From Adiantum capillus-veneris (Eukaryota; Streptophyta; Polypodiopsida; Polypodiales; Pteridaceae): 64,000 nt of DNA. Position 1 is the first letter of the stretch. Every line of letters begins with the position of its first letter. The stretch is from the NCBI GenBank assembly GCA_014529385.2, contig CM043952.1, forward strand, positions 69,573,370-69,637,369. Reading direction: 5' to 3'. The translations under genes and the position numbers were made by a program. Under the pieces are notes generated by a model. The model saw nothing but the letters and a program-made list of their open reading frames with translations. It was not told where the DNA came from and searched no databases. This document shows positions 46,982-57,830 of the stretch, in pieces.

Positions 46982-46984
46982 TGA

Positions 46985-47326
46985 CTTTTGACCATACATT
47001 AGCGCCACAGGCATGTAGCCAGTTACAGAGCTATGTGTTGTATGATCAGCCCATAAAGCATATGGTAACAATTTTGGCCACTCACCAACTCTTCCTTCAC
47101 AAGCCTTAGCCAAAGCTTTGATGATAGGAGGATTCCCTCTTTCACTCTTTCCATTTCCTTCAGGGTTGTAAGCTGTGGTAAGAGAAATCTTGATTCCTAA
47201 TTTGGTAAAGAACTCCCTTGCTTCCTCAGCATCCAGCTCACCTCTATCTGCAGTGATCTTTCCCACACAACCATAACGGTAAATCACCTCATCAAGAAGG
47301 AATTTGCACACATGCTCTTCCTTCAA
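46985..47326 (-). pseudogene. Element D integrase core
   Basis: The minus-strand frame from 47326 has KITADRGELDAEEA (second Asp), YNPEGNGKSERGNPP (Glu) and PYALWADHTTHSSVTGYMP, then ends at MYGQKS where the CACTA element starts. The frame beyond 46981 belongs to the transposon. The first catalytic Asp would lie before the duplicated region at 47380-47609. Confidence 0.8.
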
Positions 47327-47379
47327 CCTGGTTAGTTAGGTCCTCTCGTGCAAGAACCAAGTATCTCATCTGCCAGAGT

Positions 47380-47609
47380 CCTAGAGGCATTGTGACTAGA
47401 TCCACAACCCATTTATAGTGATGGCTAGTGGATATGTAGGGTGCAGTCCATCACGATGTCTAACACTTGAATATATTTGACAAGTTACACATGTCCTAGA
47501 GGCATTGTGACTAGATCCACAACCCATTTATAGTGCATGGCTAGTGGATATATAGGGTGCAATCCATCACGATGTCGGACACTTGAATATATTTGACAAG
47601 TTACACATG
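47380..47609 (-). repeat. 115-bp tandem duplication in element D integrase
   Basis: cctagaggcattgtgactag starts at 47380 and 47495. Two copies differ at a few bases and one indel. The unit length is not a multiple of three, so it shifts the integrase frame. Confidence 0.9.
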
Positions 47610-49177
47610 ACTCTACAAATTGAGATACATCTTTATACATACCCTTCCACCAGTATTTTTCTTTCAACTTGGAGAAGGTTGCCCACAGACCCCTGTGTCC
47701 AGCCCATAGACTCTCATGAAAATCTTGCATGAGCTTTACTTGAGTCTCTTTTTTACATATTAATTTTTGTGATGTAGCACCCTTTTGTTTAGGATGTTTC
47801 CATAAGTAACCATCCCTCAAAAAGTACCCATATGCTTTCCTGCGTATCCTCTTGAATTCATGTTCAGACCAATCATCCTGTTTTGTTAGAGTACTCAAGT
47901 AGCTTCCAATAAGAAGCCAATCACCTTCATAAAGCTCTTTCAAGAATGATTCAAGTAGATTAGTCAAGCAGACATTGTTACCTTTGACATGAGAGATAGA
48001 ATAGAACTTTGTGCCTACATCATCTCCCTTGTCAATCATTTGTGACTCATCTTCATACCTTGCCCTTGATAGCATATCTGCCCACTGTATTGTCTTTACC
48101 TGCAATGTGCTTAAACTCGGGATTTAAGGACTTAATGTAGGCAATCCACCGAAACATAGCAATGTCTAGTGTTGAGCAGCTTGTAATCATCCCAAGAAGT
48201 GGTAGACAATTTGTTTCTACAACCACACATGCACCAATTAGGTACTCTTTCCCATTTTTCAAGGTTGTAACCATACCCCATAGCTCTCTCTTTATTTGTG
48301 GATAGTTTCTTTGGCGAGCACTTAGTACCTTTGCTCCAAATCTTACCACATACCTGCGTCCTTCTTCGTCATCTTGCCCTATAGACCATCCAATCCCTGT
48401 AGGAATGGTGTCTACTGTCACAATTACTGGCCTTTGACACTCATAGTCTACCTTTCTCAAAGTTGGTGCTAACTGGAGCAGCTCCTTTAGCTTTTTCATG
48501 GCTTTTACATGTGCTTCTATCCATTTAAACTTTTGATTCTTTCTAAGAAACTGATAAAGAGGATCAGCTACATGTGCATAATGTGGAATCCAAATAACAT
48601 AAAAGACACATGCTCCCAGAAACCTTCTAACCTCAATGATGCTAGTGCATGTTTCTTTCATTTTTTGGATGGCATCTACCTTTGCTGGACAAGGTTTCCT
48701 ACCATATGGCCCGCACATGTGCCCCACAATGAGCACTTCATTGACACCAAACATAGACTTTTTCTCTGACAAAGTAAGATTCACTTCCTCCAACCTAGAC
48801 AAAATTTTATCACAATCATTTATGTGATTTACCACAAACCTGTGACATCCCCTGAGATCTAAAGCTTCATCTTTGTCACTTTCTTCACATCCTTTGATAG
48901 GAAAATCATCAATGAAAGGCATTGTGATTTGAGGAATAAAGTTACATAAGACCTTATTCATCCCATTCATCATATGTGCAACCGAGTTGGTTGCTCCCTG
49001 TGGCAAGGTACACATCCTTACCAAACCCAAAGGTGTCCTCATGGTTGTCAAGTTTCTGCTTTTGATTGCAAGCTGAAATTGATCATACCCTGAGTAGAGA
49101 TCCCCCATTGAGTAGATTGCCCTCCCTGAAAATGCCTTTGCAAACTTGTCATAACAACTAATATCTAACCAGCCCAA
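47485..49177 (-). pseudogene. Element D RT, RNase H and integrase zinc finger
   Basis: The frame 49177-48053 holds RT motifs GDLYSGYDQFQLAI, MRTPLGLVRMCTLPQGATNS and the catalytic box PFIDDFPIKG, then RNase H (VTVDTIPTGIGWSIGQ, QIKRELWGMV, VVVETNCLPLLG). The last RNase H aspartate is replaced by asparagine. A frameshift near 48080 leads to 48105-47485 with the HHCC finger (HESLWAGHRG, CVTCQ) and VVDLVTMPLG. RT motifs QGATNS and FIDDxPIKG differ from those of the A and C elements in this window. Confidence 0.8.
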
Positions 49178-49208
49178 ATGATTTTCTCATATTAAACTGA
49201 TCACTTAA

Positions 49209-50029
49209 TGTGGGAGAATAAACGGAAACAAGGGTTAAGATATAGACATGTGCTTATAGATCTATCTCAACACGAGGCCAATGGTAAAGGAGCCCAAATG
49301 AGAGATGGTCTATCAAAGAGCAGGGCTAACCAATGGAGCATAAGACCTTAGGGTTAGCTTCATTGAAGACCTCCAATAATGTGTGTAAAAGTCCTTTGAC
49401 CTTAGGTAAGCTCAGGATGAACTAGAGGTACGGGAACCCGACCCAGCTCAAGGTGCTTGTCCTGCATGTCATGCTTGATGACTAAGGTGCTTGAGGTGCT
49501 TGATGATTGAGGTTCTTGATATGCTTGAGGTGCTTAATGATTGAGATGCTTGAGGTGCTTGACATGCTTGAGATATTAGGGTTGCACTTGAGGTGAGAAC
49601 CCATCCCAAGCTTAAAGTGCTTAAGGGCCAAGCTTGTGGTGGGAACTGAGTCTATGCATGAGGGGTTGAGGTGTCAAAAAGTCAAAGATTCAATCCCTAC
49701 AAGTAGGGGGCAAGCCCTATGTTAACCCTCGTGGCTCACGGACACCCTATCGCCTACGATGGACACCGTAACCGTATTATTTATTTAAGTAGATTCAGGC
49801 ACCGGGCTTGTCGGTCCAATAGGGAAAGGTAGAGTGATCGCCGATGAGAGGCGCACTCTAACACGAACATGCTAGGGTTAGTTGGCTAAGCATGGGCGCC
49901 CAAGTGTGAATGGGGTGAGCTCACATAAAAGCCAATTAAACCTAAAATTGAGTCATTCTCTCATTGTGCAATAGAAGCTGCTCTTGCTCCATCTCCACCT
50001 TCTCCTTCACCATCCCCTTGTGTGTGTGC

Positions 50030-50084
<55 letters not shown>

Positions 50085-50313
50085 TGAGTGTGTGTGTGCG
50101 ATCGATCGTTGTGGCGGCATGACGGCGGCGAGGCGGTTGAGTGCAGCGTAGCGGCGTCTCCCTCTTCTTCGCGGCGCGGGAATCCTTCATTCGCAACTAC
50201 GCAGGAAGGTGAGTGACACACCGTTCTTCCTTGTGAGCTTGTCTGTTGTATGACTGTGTGCTAGGAGCCTTTGTGGCTCGCACACGGCGCGTAGCAAGTC
50301 CCTAGCCTTGACA
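49209..50313 (+). repeat. 5' LTR of element C
   Basis: TG start (tgtgggag) is proposed from the end of element D homology; the CA end (ttgaca) is fixed by the primer site. Contains short tandem units with gaggtgcttga (49470-49590) and a GA array (50034-50082). Confidence 0.65.
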
Positions 50314-50317
50314 TTTT

Positions 50318-50335
50318 TGGTGCCGCTGCCGGGGA
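50318..50335 (+). promoter_or_regulatory. Primer-binding site of element C
   Basis: TGGTGCCGCTGCCGGGGA follows the LTR by four bases. It differs at two positions from TGGCGCCGTTGCCGGGGA, the tRNA-Asp site used by Athila/Tat-type plant elements. Confidence 0.8.
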
Positions 50336-51478
50336 ACACCTACGTGTGAAGCTCCAATGGCGACCTGTAAATTGTATTGAAGCTATTTTTTATGTAGGAA
50401 AGGCGCGGCTTAAGTTTGATCATTGTTGTTATGAAAAAACAGTAGAGAAAGACACAATGTTGTTGACTGCATTCAAGTTTTCTGTGTTCTGTTAAGCTCT
50501 GTTTTGTTAGTTCTATTAAGCTCCGATTTCAGCTTACACAGTTAGCATTTCTTGCGTTTCTGCGTTTTTTGCATTTTCTGGTTTGCACTGCACAGTTCTG
50601 TCAAGTTTCAATTTCTACATTTTCTGTGTTTTCTGGTTTGTGCACAGTTAGGTGCACAGTTAGTAATTAAGCAGGTTAGTAATTAGGTGAACCACTGATT
50701 AGCAGGTCAGTAGGTAGGTGGGACAGTAAATAGTTAGGTGAGGTCAACGCGCACCAAAACACGTACCAAATAATATCCAAAAAAAAAAAAAAACTTTTTT
50801 TAAAAAAAAATCGAAAAATAAAAACGTGAGTGAGGGGAGGTTAGATTTTCGAAAATAAAAAACGTGAGTTATAAAAACGGACGGGTTGGTTTGTATAAAA
50901 TTTAGTTCGGGATCGGGATCATTTCCCCAAGACCAAGCCCAAGCCCAAGCCTCACTCTTATATATATACCCTACCCCCTCAAGAGGGAATGAGAGCATGT
51001 GGGACAAGTCCTCCACTCTCCTCCCTTCTCTTCCCACTTGCACCCTTATACTTGCTATTTGGAGCCTAGTTCCCCAGCTAGGAAAAGACTGTTTCGGGCT
51101 TTTCTAGAGCAAAATAGAACCAAACGGTGGGCTGTAAAGCACAACGCATCCCTCCTAGCGATACGCTCGTTTCGAGCTATCACACGGCCCATTCCACGAC
51201 ACGCTCTAAAAAATCTAGTAAAAAAGCAGACAAAAAAACACGAAAAAAACTAGTCACAAGGCCTCCTAGAGCAGCTTTTTGACACCTTAGGGTATCAAAA
51301 GCACATGCACTTACGCTCTGGGCGGGTGCTAGAACACGAGCATATTTAGGGTGCCTCTATTCATACGGACACCCATTACCCATCCACGATAGGCTCTAGA
51401 CCCTCAGCGGGGACACAAGGTAGCACCACCCAAGACCCTAAAATAGCCGCTAGTGATTCCTCCTCCGACTCAGAAATC
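50336..51478 (+). other. Leader of element C
   Basis: About 1.1 kb without a supported gene. It holds an A-rich tract (50778-50811) and a TATATATA stretch at 50960-50967. Confidence 0.6.
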
Positions 51479-54400
51479 ATGGAAGCATACCCTACCCAAA
51501 ACACTGAGAGAGAAGGCCATGCACCTCCTGAAGCTCCACAGCCTAGTACTAGTATGTTTAGCCGTTTCATGGAAACATTAGGTAGAGATACTCGCTCGGA
51601 ACCTGATGCAAATGAAGCACACGAAGGGGGTGGGGAAGTGGACTCCCCTTATGCACACATGGACCCCACACCCCCAAAGAGTGTCCATGTGGATATCCTG
51701 CCAACTTCTTACCAAGAAGGCCCTGTTGAGCTGCCTCCTTCAGAAGTTCCCTCTAGAGTACCGTTGGTGACAAGTAAAACCACGGGGAGCAACATTGCTT
51801 CTACCTCACAAGAAACCGTTAACACGTCGACTCTAGAAGGATTGTTCATTAATGATCATTGGACATACGACCTCCACACTGAGGTGTTGATGGATCTACA
51901 CTCTGGCCATGCCTACCATGTAGGATGGATAGAGATTGTACGATCCACCTCTACTGCGACGAGCCTCGAAGATCAACAGAAAATGATCTGTAATATTATC
52001 CATGGCATTATTCAATCAGAAAGGCAAAACCGAGGGGTAAATATACTCTCAACTGGCCCCATGAGATTTTTGGATACGAGCAAGGCTCAACAGCCTACTC
52101 TATCACAAATGGAGACTCCTCTAATGAGCCCCATGGACCCATCTTACGTCATTTCACCTGGGGTCTCTATGCAATCTGAGCCTCCAAGCGACAAATTTAG
52201 CTTCCCTAACTTGGCTCAACCCTCTATTAAGGAAAACACAGTGCTCACTCCAGGGATAAGCCTGACAGAGAATGTACCGATGACATCTACGGTTAGCGTA
52301 GTGCCACTACCTAGTGTCGTAGTACCTAATATGGGGCCTCGACCGTATGTGCCTCTAGCCCCTTATGCACACATGGCCCCCACACCTCCAATTGTACCAC
52401 TTATTTATGCTCCTCGAGTGCCGCTCCCTAGCCCTTATCCGAGTGGACCTATACCCTGTTATGTTCCATATCCTGCATCATCCACACATATGCCAAGACC
52501 GGTACCCGTCCCTCTCCCACATATGATTCCAAGAGTACCTCCACTGGCCCTGCCTCCTCACATAGGTGACTTGGCAGCTTTTTCTCAAACCATAGGTCGA
52601 TCTATCGCGGAAAATATGCGTCATGCATCTGATAGAGAGCCTAGAAGTAAGGCAGTACAAATTGCCAAACTCACACAAAAATTCAATGGGGACGAAGATG
52701 CTAGAAAACACATTGAAGTGTTTGAACAAGTATGTGATTCCTTAGGGGAACGCAACGAACTACATAAGTGCAATGCCTTAAGCTTGACATTAAGTGGGAA
52801 GGCTGGAGATTGGTATAGAACCCTAAGGGTGGACGAGAAAACAATCTACCCTACCCTTCGAAGGTTGTTTCTAAAGGAGTACATACGAGAAGGTGTGCTT
52901 TGGGGTGTAGCATCTCAGCTACAGAAGGCCGAACGTAAGGAAGGAGAGTCAGTAAGGGACTTCATTAGTCGTCTAAAGCACTTAAACCCTCACTGCCATG
53001 TAAATGAGCGCTTCAACAATAACCAACTGCTTGATCGATTCATTCGAGGGTTGAGGAATGAAGGAATCTATAATGGACTAGTGATTAGAGGTATCACAAC
53101 CTGGGAAGATGTCACTGCCAATGCAATCCAATTAGAGGACAACTTGATGATAGCAGGCATGAGGGTGTCTACTGACACGAGATCCACTAGCTCACAAGCC
53201 ATTGAGTATGAACCCATGACTGCAAAGCCCATTGCCAATGAGCCAAAGGTATTTGAGACATTCTTGACGGACCTCACCAAGGCAATCCAAGAGTCTCTTA
53301 AGGATAATCGACCCCCTCAAAATAGTCACATGTATCCAAGAAGGGAGCAACAATGGTGTTCCATTTGCTTAGGTCCACATAGCACTAGTGAGTGCCCTAC
53401 GTTTAGAGTAAAATTTAATGGAACTTGCAACGCATGTGGTAGGTATGGTCACCAAGCTAAGGATTGTTTAATGATCAAACGTATGATGGAAAATAGACCA
53501 CCTGTAGCCTGGACGGATGCACCTCGAGCTCCTGTATTGATGCCTACTCCACCTGTTGAGCAACTACCGCAACACATGGTCCCTAGATCTCAAAATGTTG
53601 TACAAGCTACACCGCTACCACCTCCTGTGCTAGGACCGCAGCCCCTGCATCCAAGAGTCGCCCCTATGAACCAAGTGGGTTGCGAGCCATCTAATGCTTA
53701 TGCAGATGGCTGTGAGGAGGAATTAGACACTAGTATTGCCTACGGACTTGATACATTGGAAGAGTGTCCTATATACTACATGGAAGATTGTTGGGGGCAA
53801 GTCAAGCCGGTTTATCAAGCTGCTGCTCTCGCATCCAGAGGTCAAAATATCAACACCCAGGCTAGGAGGCCACCTCTTCAATGCTACGAGTGTGGTGGAC
53901 CACATCGAGCAGCGGAGTGCCCTATTAGGCTGCAAAAGAATGCTGCACAAATGCAAATGAATCAAGGGAGCATGTCTGCAATGCCAATACTCACATGTAA
54001 TCGTTGTGGCATAGATCACTTGATTGCCCAATGCCCCTATAACCCAAATGCACCTAAAATCACACCCCTAAATTTGGTCGAAATTGCTCGTGTGACATCG
54101 CCAATACCACCCGTCGCACCCGCTTATGCGATTACACGGTCCATGCTTCAAGGGCCAGGCCATATCCTCGAAGAGAGAGATACCGCATCAGTTATCCAAG
54201 CAAAGAAAAAGAAGACACGAAGGAAGAGGTCGCAAAATACGGGAAATTCAAAGCCAAGTTCCAAAACAAACATAGGAACAGGAGATGACCCCGTGTATAT
54301 GAATGACCTCGAGGATGATTCAGATTCAGTCGAGACAATGGAGACTAGAACCAATACCACAAAGGGAAAGACCGACAAAGGAAACCGTAACATGGAACCA

Positions 54401-55297
54401 AATGAAAACCGAATAAGAGAAAACCATAAAGAGCCTCTGAAAACACCACAAGTGTTTCCAAATCCAATCCAAGAACCCCAAGATAAACCGCAGGGGCAAA
54501 AAGGGAAGAATCGTAAAAAGAAGATTGGGATGTACCCAAACCCAGTAGACGAGATTGAGCAGGTGAAACATCTAAGAGGTTTAGTAGAGGAGACTCAAGG
54601 GAAACTAGAGCTAGAACCCATGCATGTCAAAATTCATGACACAATGTTTCCCACGCAAGTTCATCCACCCCACATGAACCATAGACCGTTAGCCATATCT
54701 AGTATCATCCAAGAAGGGAGTGAGGACGGGACATCAGAAAGTGAGCATACACCCTTCTTGTTGGAAAGGATGTTTAACGAAGGAATATCTGATCCCATTG
54801 AGGAATATGAGATTCCATCCTCACCAGTTCCTAGTCAAGGACCTACACCCTGCAAAATGCCAATGAATGTTGCCAAACTAGTGGACTTCATGTCTTCTGA
54901 GGTCCGAACCACGATCATAGCAAAGCTGTATGGAGATCCTGAGTTATTCCTTGCACTTCGAGCATACCTTAACGGAGAGCTACGAACGGGATTACCGCAG
55001 TTTGCGCAACCAAATAGGCCTGACTCGATTATGATTGATGAGGAAAATCATGTGCAATCACTTGACTTAGATGGAAACGAGTCCGTGATCGAGGTACCCA
55101 TTAATGAATTAGGGCAGTATTTTGAAGGCGACGAGTCTAATGCGACCCTACCCATCACTACCAAGGGATTAACTATAAAGGGAATTCTTGATGGTGGTGC
55201 GGGAGTTAGCATCGTTACAAAAGATTGTTGGGAATCCATGGGAAAACCCCGCCTCAGTGTTACTAACATTGTGGTAAAGATGGCAATGGTACCATAG
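51479..55297 (+). CDS. Gag (1272 codons) with four zinc knuckles and start of protease, element C
   Basis: A long open frame from ATG 51479. The N-terminal 380 residues are Pro, Ser and Thr rich. A Retrotrans_gag domain lies at about 400-560 (KFNGDEDARKHIEVFEQV, GKAGDWYRTLR, RDFISRLKHL). Four CCHC knuckles follow: at about 627 (CX2CX3HX4C), 650 (CX2CX4HX4C), 802 and 840 (both CX2CX3HX4C). A strongly basic patch (KKKKTRRKRS) is near residue 910. The retropepsin catalytic motif appears near residue 1237 as ILDGGAGVSIV (D-G-G-A for D-T/S-G-A). The frame ends in the middle of the protease because of a one-base indel just before 55297. Confidence 0.85.
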   Translation: MEAYPTQNTEREGHAPPEAPQPSTSMFSRFMETLGRDTRSEPDANEAHEGGGEVDSPYAHMDPTPPKSVHVDILPTSYQEGPVELPPSEVPSRVPLVTSKTTGSNIASTSQETVNTSTLEGLFINDHWTYDLHTEVLMDLHSGHAYHVGWIEIVRSTSTATSLEDQQKMICNIIHGIIQSERQNRGVNILSTGPMRFLDTSKAQQPTLSQMETPLMSPMDPSYVISPGVSMQSEPPSDKFSFPNLAQPSIKENTVLTPGISLTENVPMTSTVSVVPLPSVVVPNMGPRPYVPLAPYAHMAPTPPIVPLIYAPRVPLPSPYPSGPIPCYVPYPASSTHMPRPVPVPLPHMIPRVPPLALPPHIGDLAAFSQTIGRSIAENMRHASDREPRSKAVQIAKLTQKFNGDEDARKHIEVFEQVCDSLGERNELHKCNALSLTLSGKAGDWYRTLRVDEKTIYPTLRRLFLKEYIREGVLWGVASQLQKAERKEGESVRDFISRLKHLNPHCHVNERFNNNQLLDRFIRGLRNEGIYNGLVIRGITTWEDVTANAIQLEDNLMIAGMRVSTDTRSTSSQAIEYEPMTAKPIANEPKVFETFLTDLTKAIQESLKDNRPPQNSHMYPRREQQWCSICLGPHSTSECPTFRVKFNGTCNACGRYGHQAKDCLMIKRMMENRPPVAWTDAPRAPVLMPTPPVEQLPQHMVPRSQNVVQATPLPPPVLGPQPLHPRVAPMNQVGCEPSNAYADGCEEELDTSIAYGLDTLEECPIYYMEDCWGQVKPVYQAAALASRGQNINTQARRPPLQCYECGGPHRAAECPIRLQKNAAQMQMNQGSMSAMPILTCNRCGIDHLIAQCPYNPNAPKITPLNLVEIARVTSPIPPVAPAYAITRSMLQGPGHILEERDTASVIQAKKKKTRRKRSQNTGNSKPSSKTNIGTGDDPVYMNDLEDDSDSVETMETRTNTTKGKTDKGNRNMEPNENRIRENHKEPLKTPQVFPNPIQEPQDKPQGQKGKNRKKKIGMYPNPVDEIEQVKHLRGLVEETQGKLELEPMHVKIHDTMFPTQVHPPHMNHRPLAISSIIQEGSEDGTSESEHTPFLLERMFNEGISDPIEEYEIPSSPVPSQGPTPCKMPMNVAKLVDFMSSEVRTTIIAKLYGDPELFLALRAYLNGELRTGLPQFAQPNRPDSIMIDEENHVQSLDLDGNESVIEVPINELGQYFEGDESNATLPITTKGLTIKGILDGGAGVSIVTKDCWESMGKPRLSVTNIVVKMAMVP

Positions 55298-55305
55298 CCA
55301 AACCT

Positions 55306-57150
55306 ATGGGGATGCTCAAGGATCTTAAGATCAAAGTTCTAGGACACAAGGTACGACATACATTCATTGTAATGGATTTCTCTAAACACCTTATGTCATA
55401 TGAAATTATTTTAGGACGACCATTCATGAGGGAAGCACAAATGGTTCATGATTGGTCTAAAAATCATGTCTATTTGCAATTCCAAGACTCTGTCCTTAGA
55501 GTGGATTTGGTGACTGGTAAGGTACACCCCTTAGGGAGTAAAACCATTATTGATCATTGTTCTGACACCACAGTTCACTCGGCCCCACTACAATATTGTT
55601 ACACTTGTAAGAAGGATACAGACATTGGCCAAGATTCTCCTTACATGGATGTGTTACCGGGTATGACGGAATCAGACAACGTAGACTGGGTACACCTAGC
55701 TGCAACCATAGATACCTGGGGAAATAGAGGAACCACTTGGGTCACACCAGAGGGGGAAGAGGTACCACAAATTGCACCTCTGAACATGATAAGTGCCATA
55801 CATGCATCTTCTAAGGGCAAGGCAATTGTAGACCAATCTGACAGTGACACCGATAGCTCAATAGAAGACTTTGACCAACACGACTCGGACACTGACTCCC
55901 AGAGTGAAACGGATTCTGAATCTCATGAATTAGAGAGTGGAGCAAGTTCAGAGTCAAAACATTCGGAAGGACCGAGCACATCAACCGATGATAGCTCCTC
56001 CGAGAGTGAAGAGGACACCATTGAGGACTCCTTTAGTGAGCCAGATCTAAATGCAAATCAAAAGCACGTCTCAAATAAGAAAAAGAAAAACTTTAAGAGG
56101 CGTCGATATCGAGCCAATGTACGTGCTAGGATAAAAAAGAAGAGATCCTCAGCAGAATGGCTCAGTTATATAGGAGCATGTGATGCTCATCGAAAATTGG
56201 TAGACGATTGGGGTGAATATCTTCAAAATGTTATGTGGTGTAGACCACGACCCCATGACATAGCCCAATTAGAGATCATAGACAAGCCAAAGTTGAGCCG
56301 CACTGCAAGGAGGCGTCAAAACCAAGAGTTAGCTCGACAACACAAGAAAGCAGAAATAGAAGCACAGACCAAAGCACAACCAGAATCCACAGACTTGCAT
56401 CCTGCACCAGAAAATTTCAAATCTTACACCACAGAGGAAGCAAAGGTTGTGTACACAAAAGCCCAAAGAATACCTATTGATGGGAATAATGGAATCTATG
56501 ATGGTCCAGCAATAGTTAAAGAAATAGAATTAGCCGACCCCGGTGAAGAATCAAAACCTGTTTTTATTGCCCAAGACCTCACAGAAGTTGAAGAGGCGGT
56601 CCTCAAAGAGCTTCTCAAGGAATTCAAGGACATATTCGCTTGGACATACCATGATATGAAAGGTGTTCCACCTTCTGTGGTCCAACATACAATCCCTATG
56701 ATTAGCACTGCGAAGCCCGTACAACAAAGACCCTACCCGATGAATCCTAAGTACGCAAAGATCATTCAAGAAGAACTAGAAAAGCTTATCAAATGTGGGT
56801 TCATATATCCTATTGAACACTCTGAATGGGTGTCTCCAATAGTTATCGTGCCAAAAAAGAATGGGAAACTTAGGGTGTGCGTGGACCTCAAAAAAGTTAA
56901 TGCAGCTACTAGAAGATACCATTACCCCCTACCATATTCCGAACATGTACTCGAAAGAGTTGCAGGCAAGGAAGCTTATAGCTTTCTAGATGGGTACTCA
57001 GGCTACAACCAAATCACGATAGCGCTAGAGGACCAAGCTAAAACTGCCTTCATCACAGAATTTGGCGTGTTTGCATTTTGTGTGATGGCTTTTGGCTATC
57101 ATGTTTGCGGAAGCTGTTTGAAAAGTGTAGGTTATATCGTATCTCATTGA
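55306..57150 (+). pseudogene. Protease C-terminus, linker and reverse transcriptase N-half, element C
   Basis: Begins inside the protease (HTFIVMDFSKHLMSYEII and LGRPFM, the conserved C-terminal part). Next comes a Ser/Asp/Glu-rich linker (about residues 165-255) and a basic segment. RT starts near residue 460: GFIYPIEHSEWVSPIVIV, PKKNGKLRVCVDLKKVN, and motif A as SFLDGYSGYNQI near 560. After CVMAFG the sequence jumps to a later part of RT: the segment with the catalytic YxDD box is deleted at about 57090-57115 and the frame changes. RT is therefore catalytically dead. Confidence 0.85.
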
Positions 57151-57830
57151 ACCCGTTCAAATGCCAATTTTGGGTCAAGCATGGAGTTATTTTAGGGCAT
57201 ATAGTATCTAAGAATGGTATCTCAACCGATGAGAGCAAAATTAAAGTGATTCTAGAGTTACCACCACCAACCAATTACAAGGGAGTTCAAAGGTTCATGG
57301 GACACGTGGGTTATTATCGACGGTTTATTTTATTTTTCGCTGAGATAGCACGTCCTTTGTACAAGCTTCTCATTGAATTTAAATGGACTGAAGAGTGTGA
57401 CTAGGCCTATGAACAATTGAAGAAAACACTAGCAAGTGCTCCGATTTTAAGGACATCTAACTGAGATGTCATTTTCCATGTGCATATTGATGCATCAAAC
57501 TTTGCTATTGGGTGTGTTCTCACTCAACCAGGAGAACATAAATTGGACTATCCCATTAGCTTTGCAAGCCGTCAATTGAACGATGCTGAAAGGAACTACA
57601 CCACTACAGAGCGAGAAGGTTTAGCAATGGTTTATGCAGCAAAGAAATTTCGCTACTACCTTCTGGCAAACAAGTTTGTATTTTATGTGGATCATCAAGC
57701 GTTGCTGTATCTGGTAAACAAGCCATGATCCACAGGAAGAATCACACGATGGTTGTTAATTCTTCTGGAGTTTGATTTCACGATTGTAGTGAGACCCGGT
57801 AAAAGGCACGTCATGGCTAATCATTTGTCT
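57078..57830 (+). pseudogene. RT connection and RNase H of element C
   Basis: From 57110: KCRLYRISLNPFKCQFWV, LGHIVSKNGISTDESKI and FMGHVGYYRRFI, then RNase H with HIDASNFAIGCVL, TTEREGLAMVYAAK and FYVDHQAL, which give the D, E and D residues. In-frame stops at 57402-57404 (TAG), about 57462 (TGA, probably from TGG) and 57726-57728 (TGA) interrupt it. No second aRNH follows, unlike elements A and B. Confidence 0.85.

Larger units (their letters stand above)
38406..49208 (-). mobile_element. Ty3/gypsy element D, hosting nested insertions
   Basis: Minus-strand element. RT and RNase H lie at 49177-48053, the integrase N-terminus at 48105-47485, the integrase core at 47326-46985, the pol C-terminus at 38978-38482, a polypurine tract at 38424-38437 and the 3' LTR from 38423 leftwards (interrupted by F). 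The CACTA element 39001-46981 splits its integrase. On the right, D is cut off by the LTR of element C. Gag and 5' LTR are not in the window. Confidence 0.8.
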
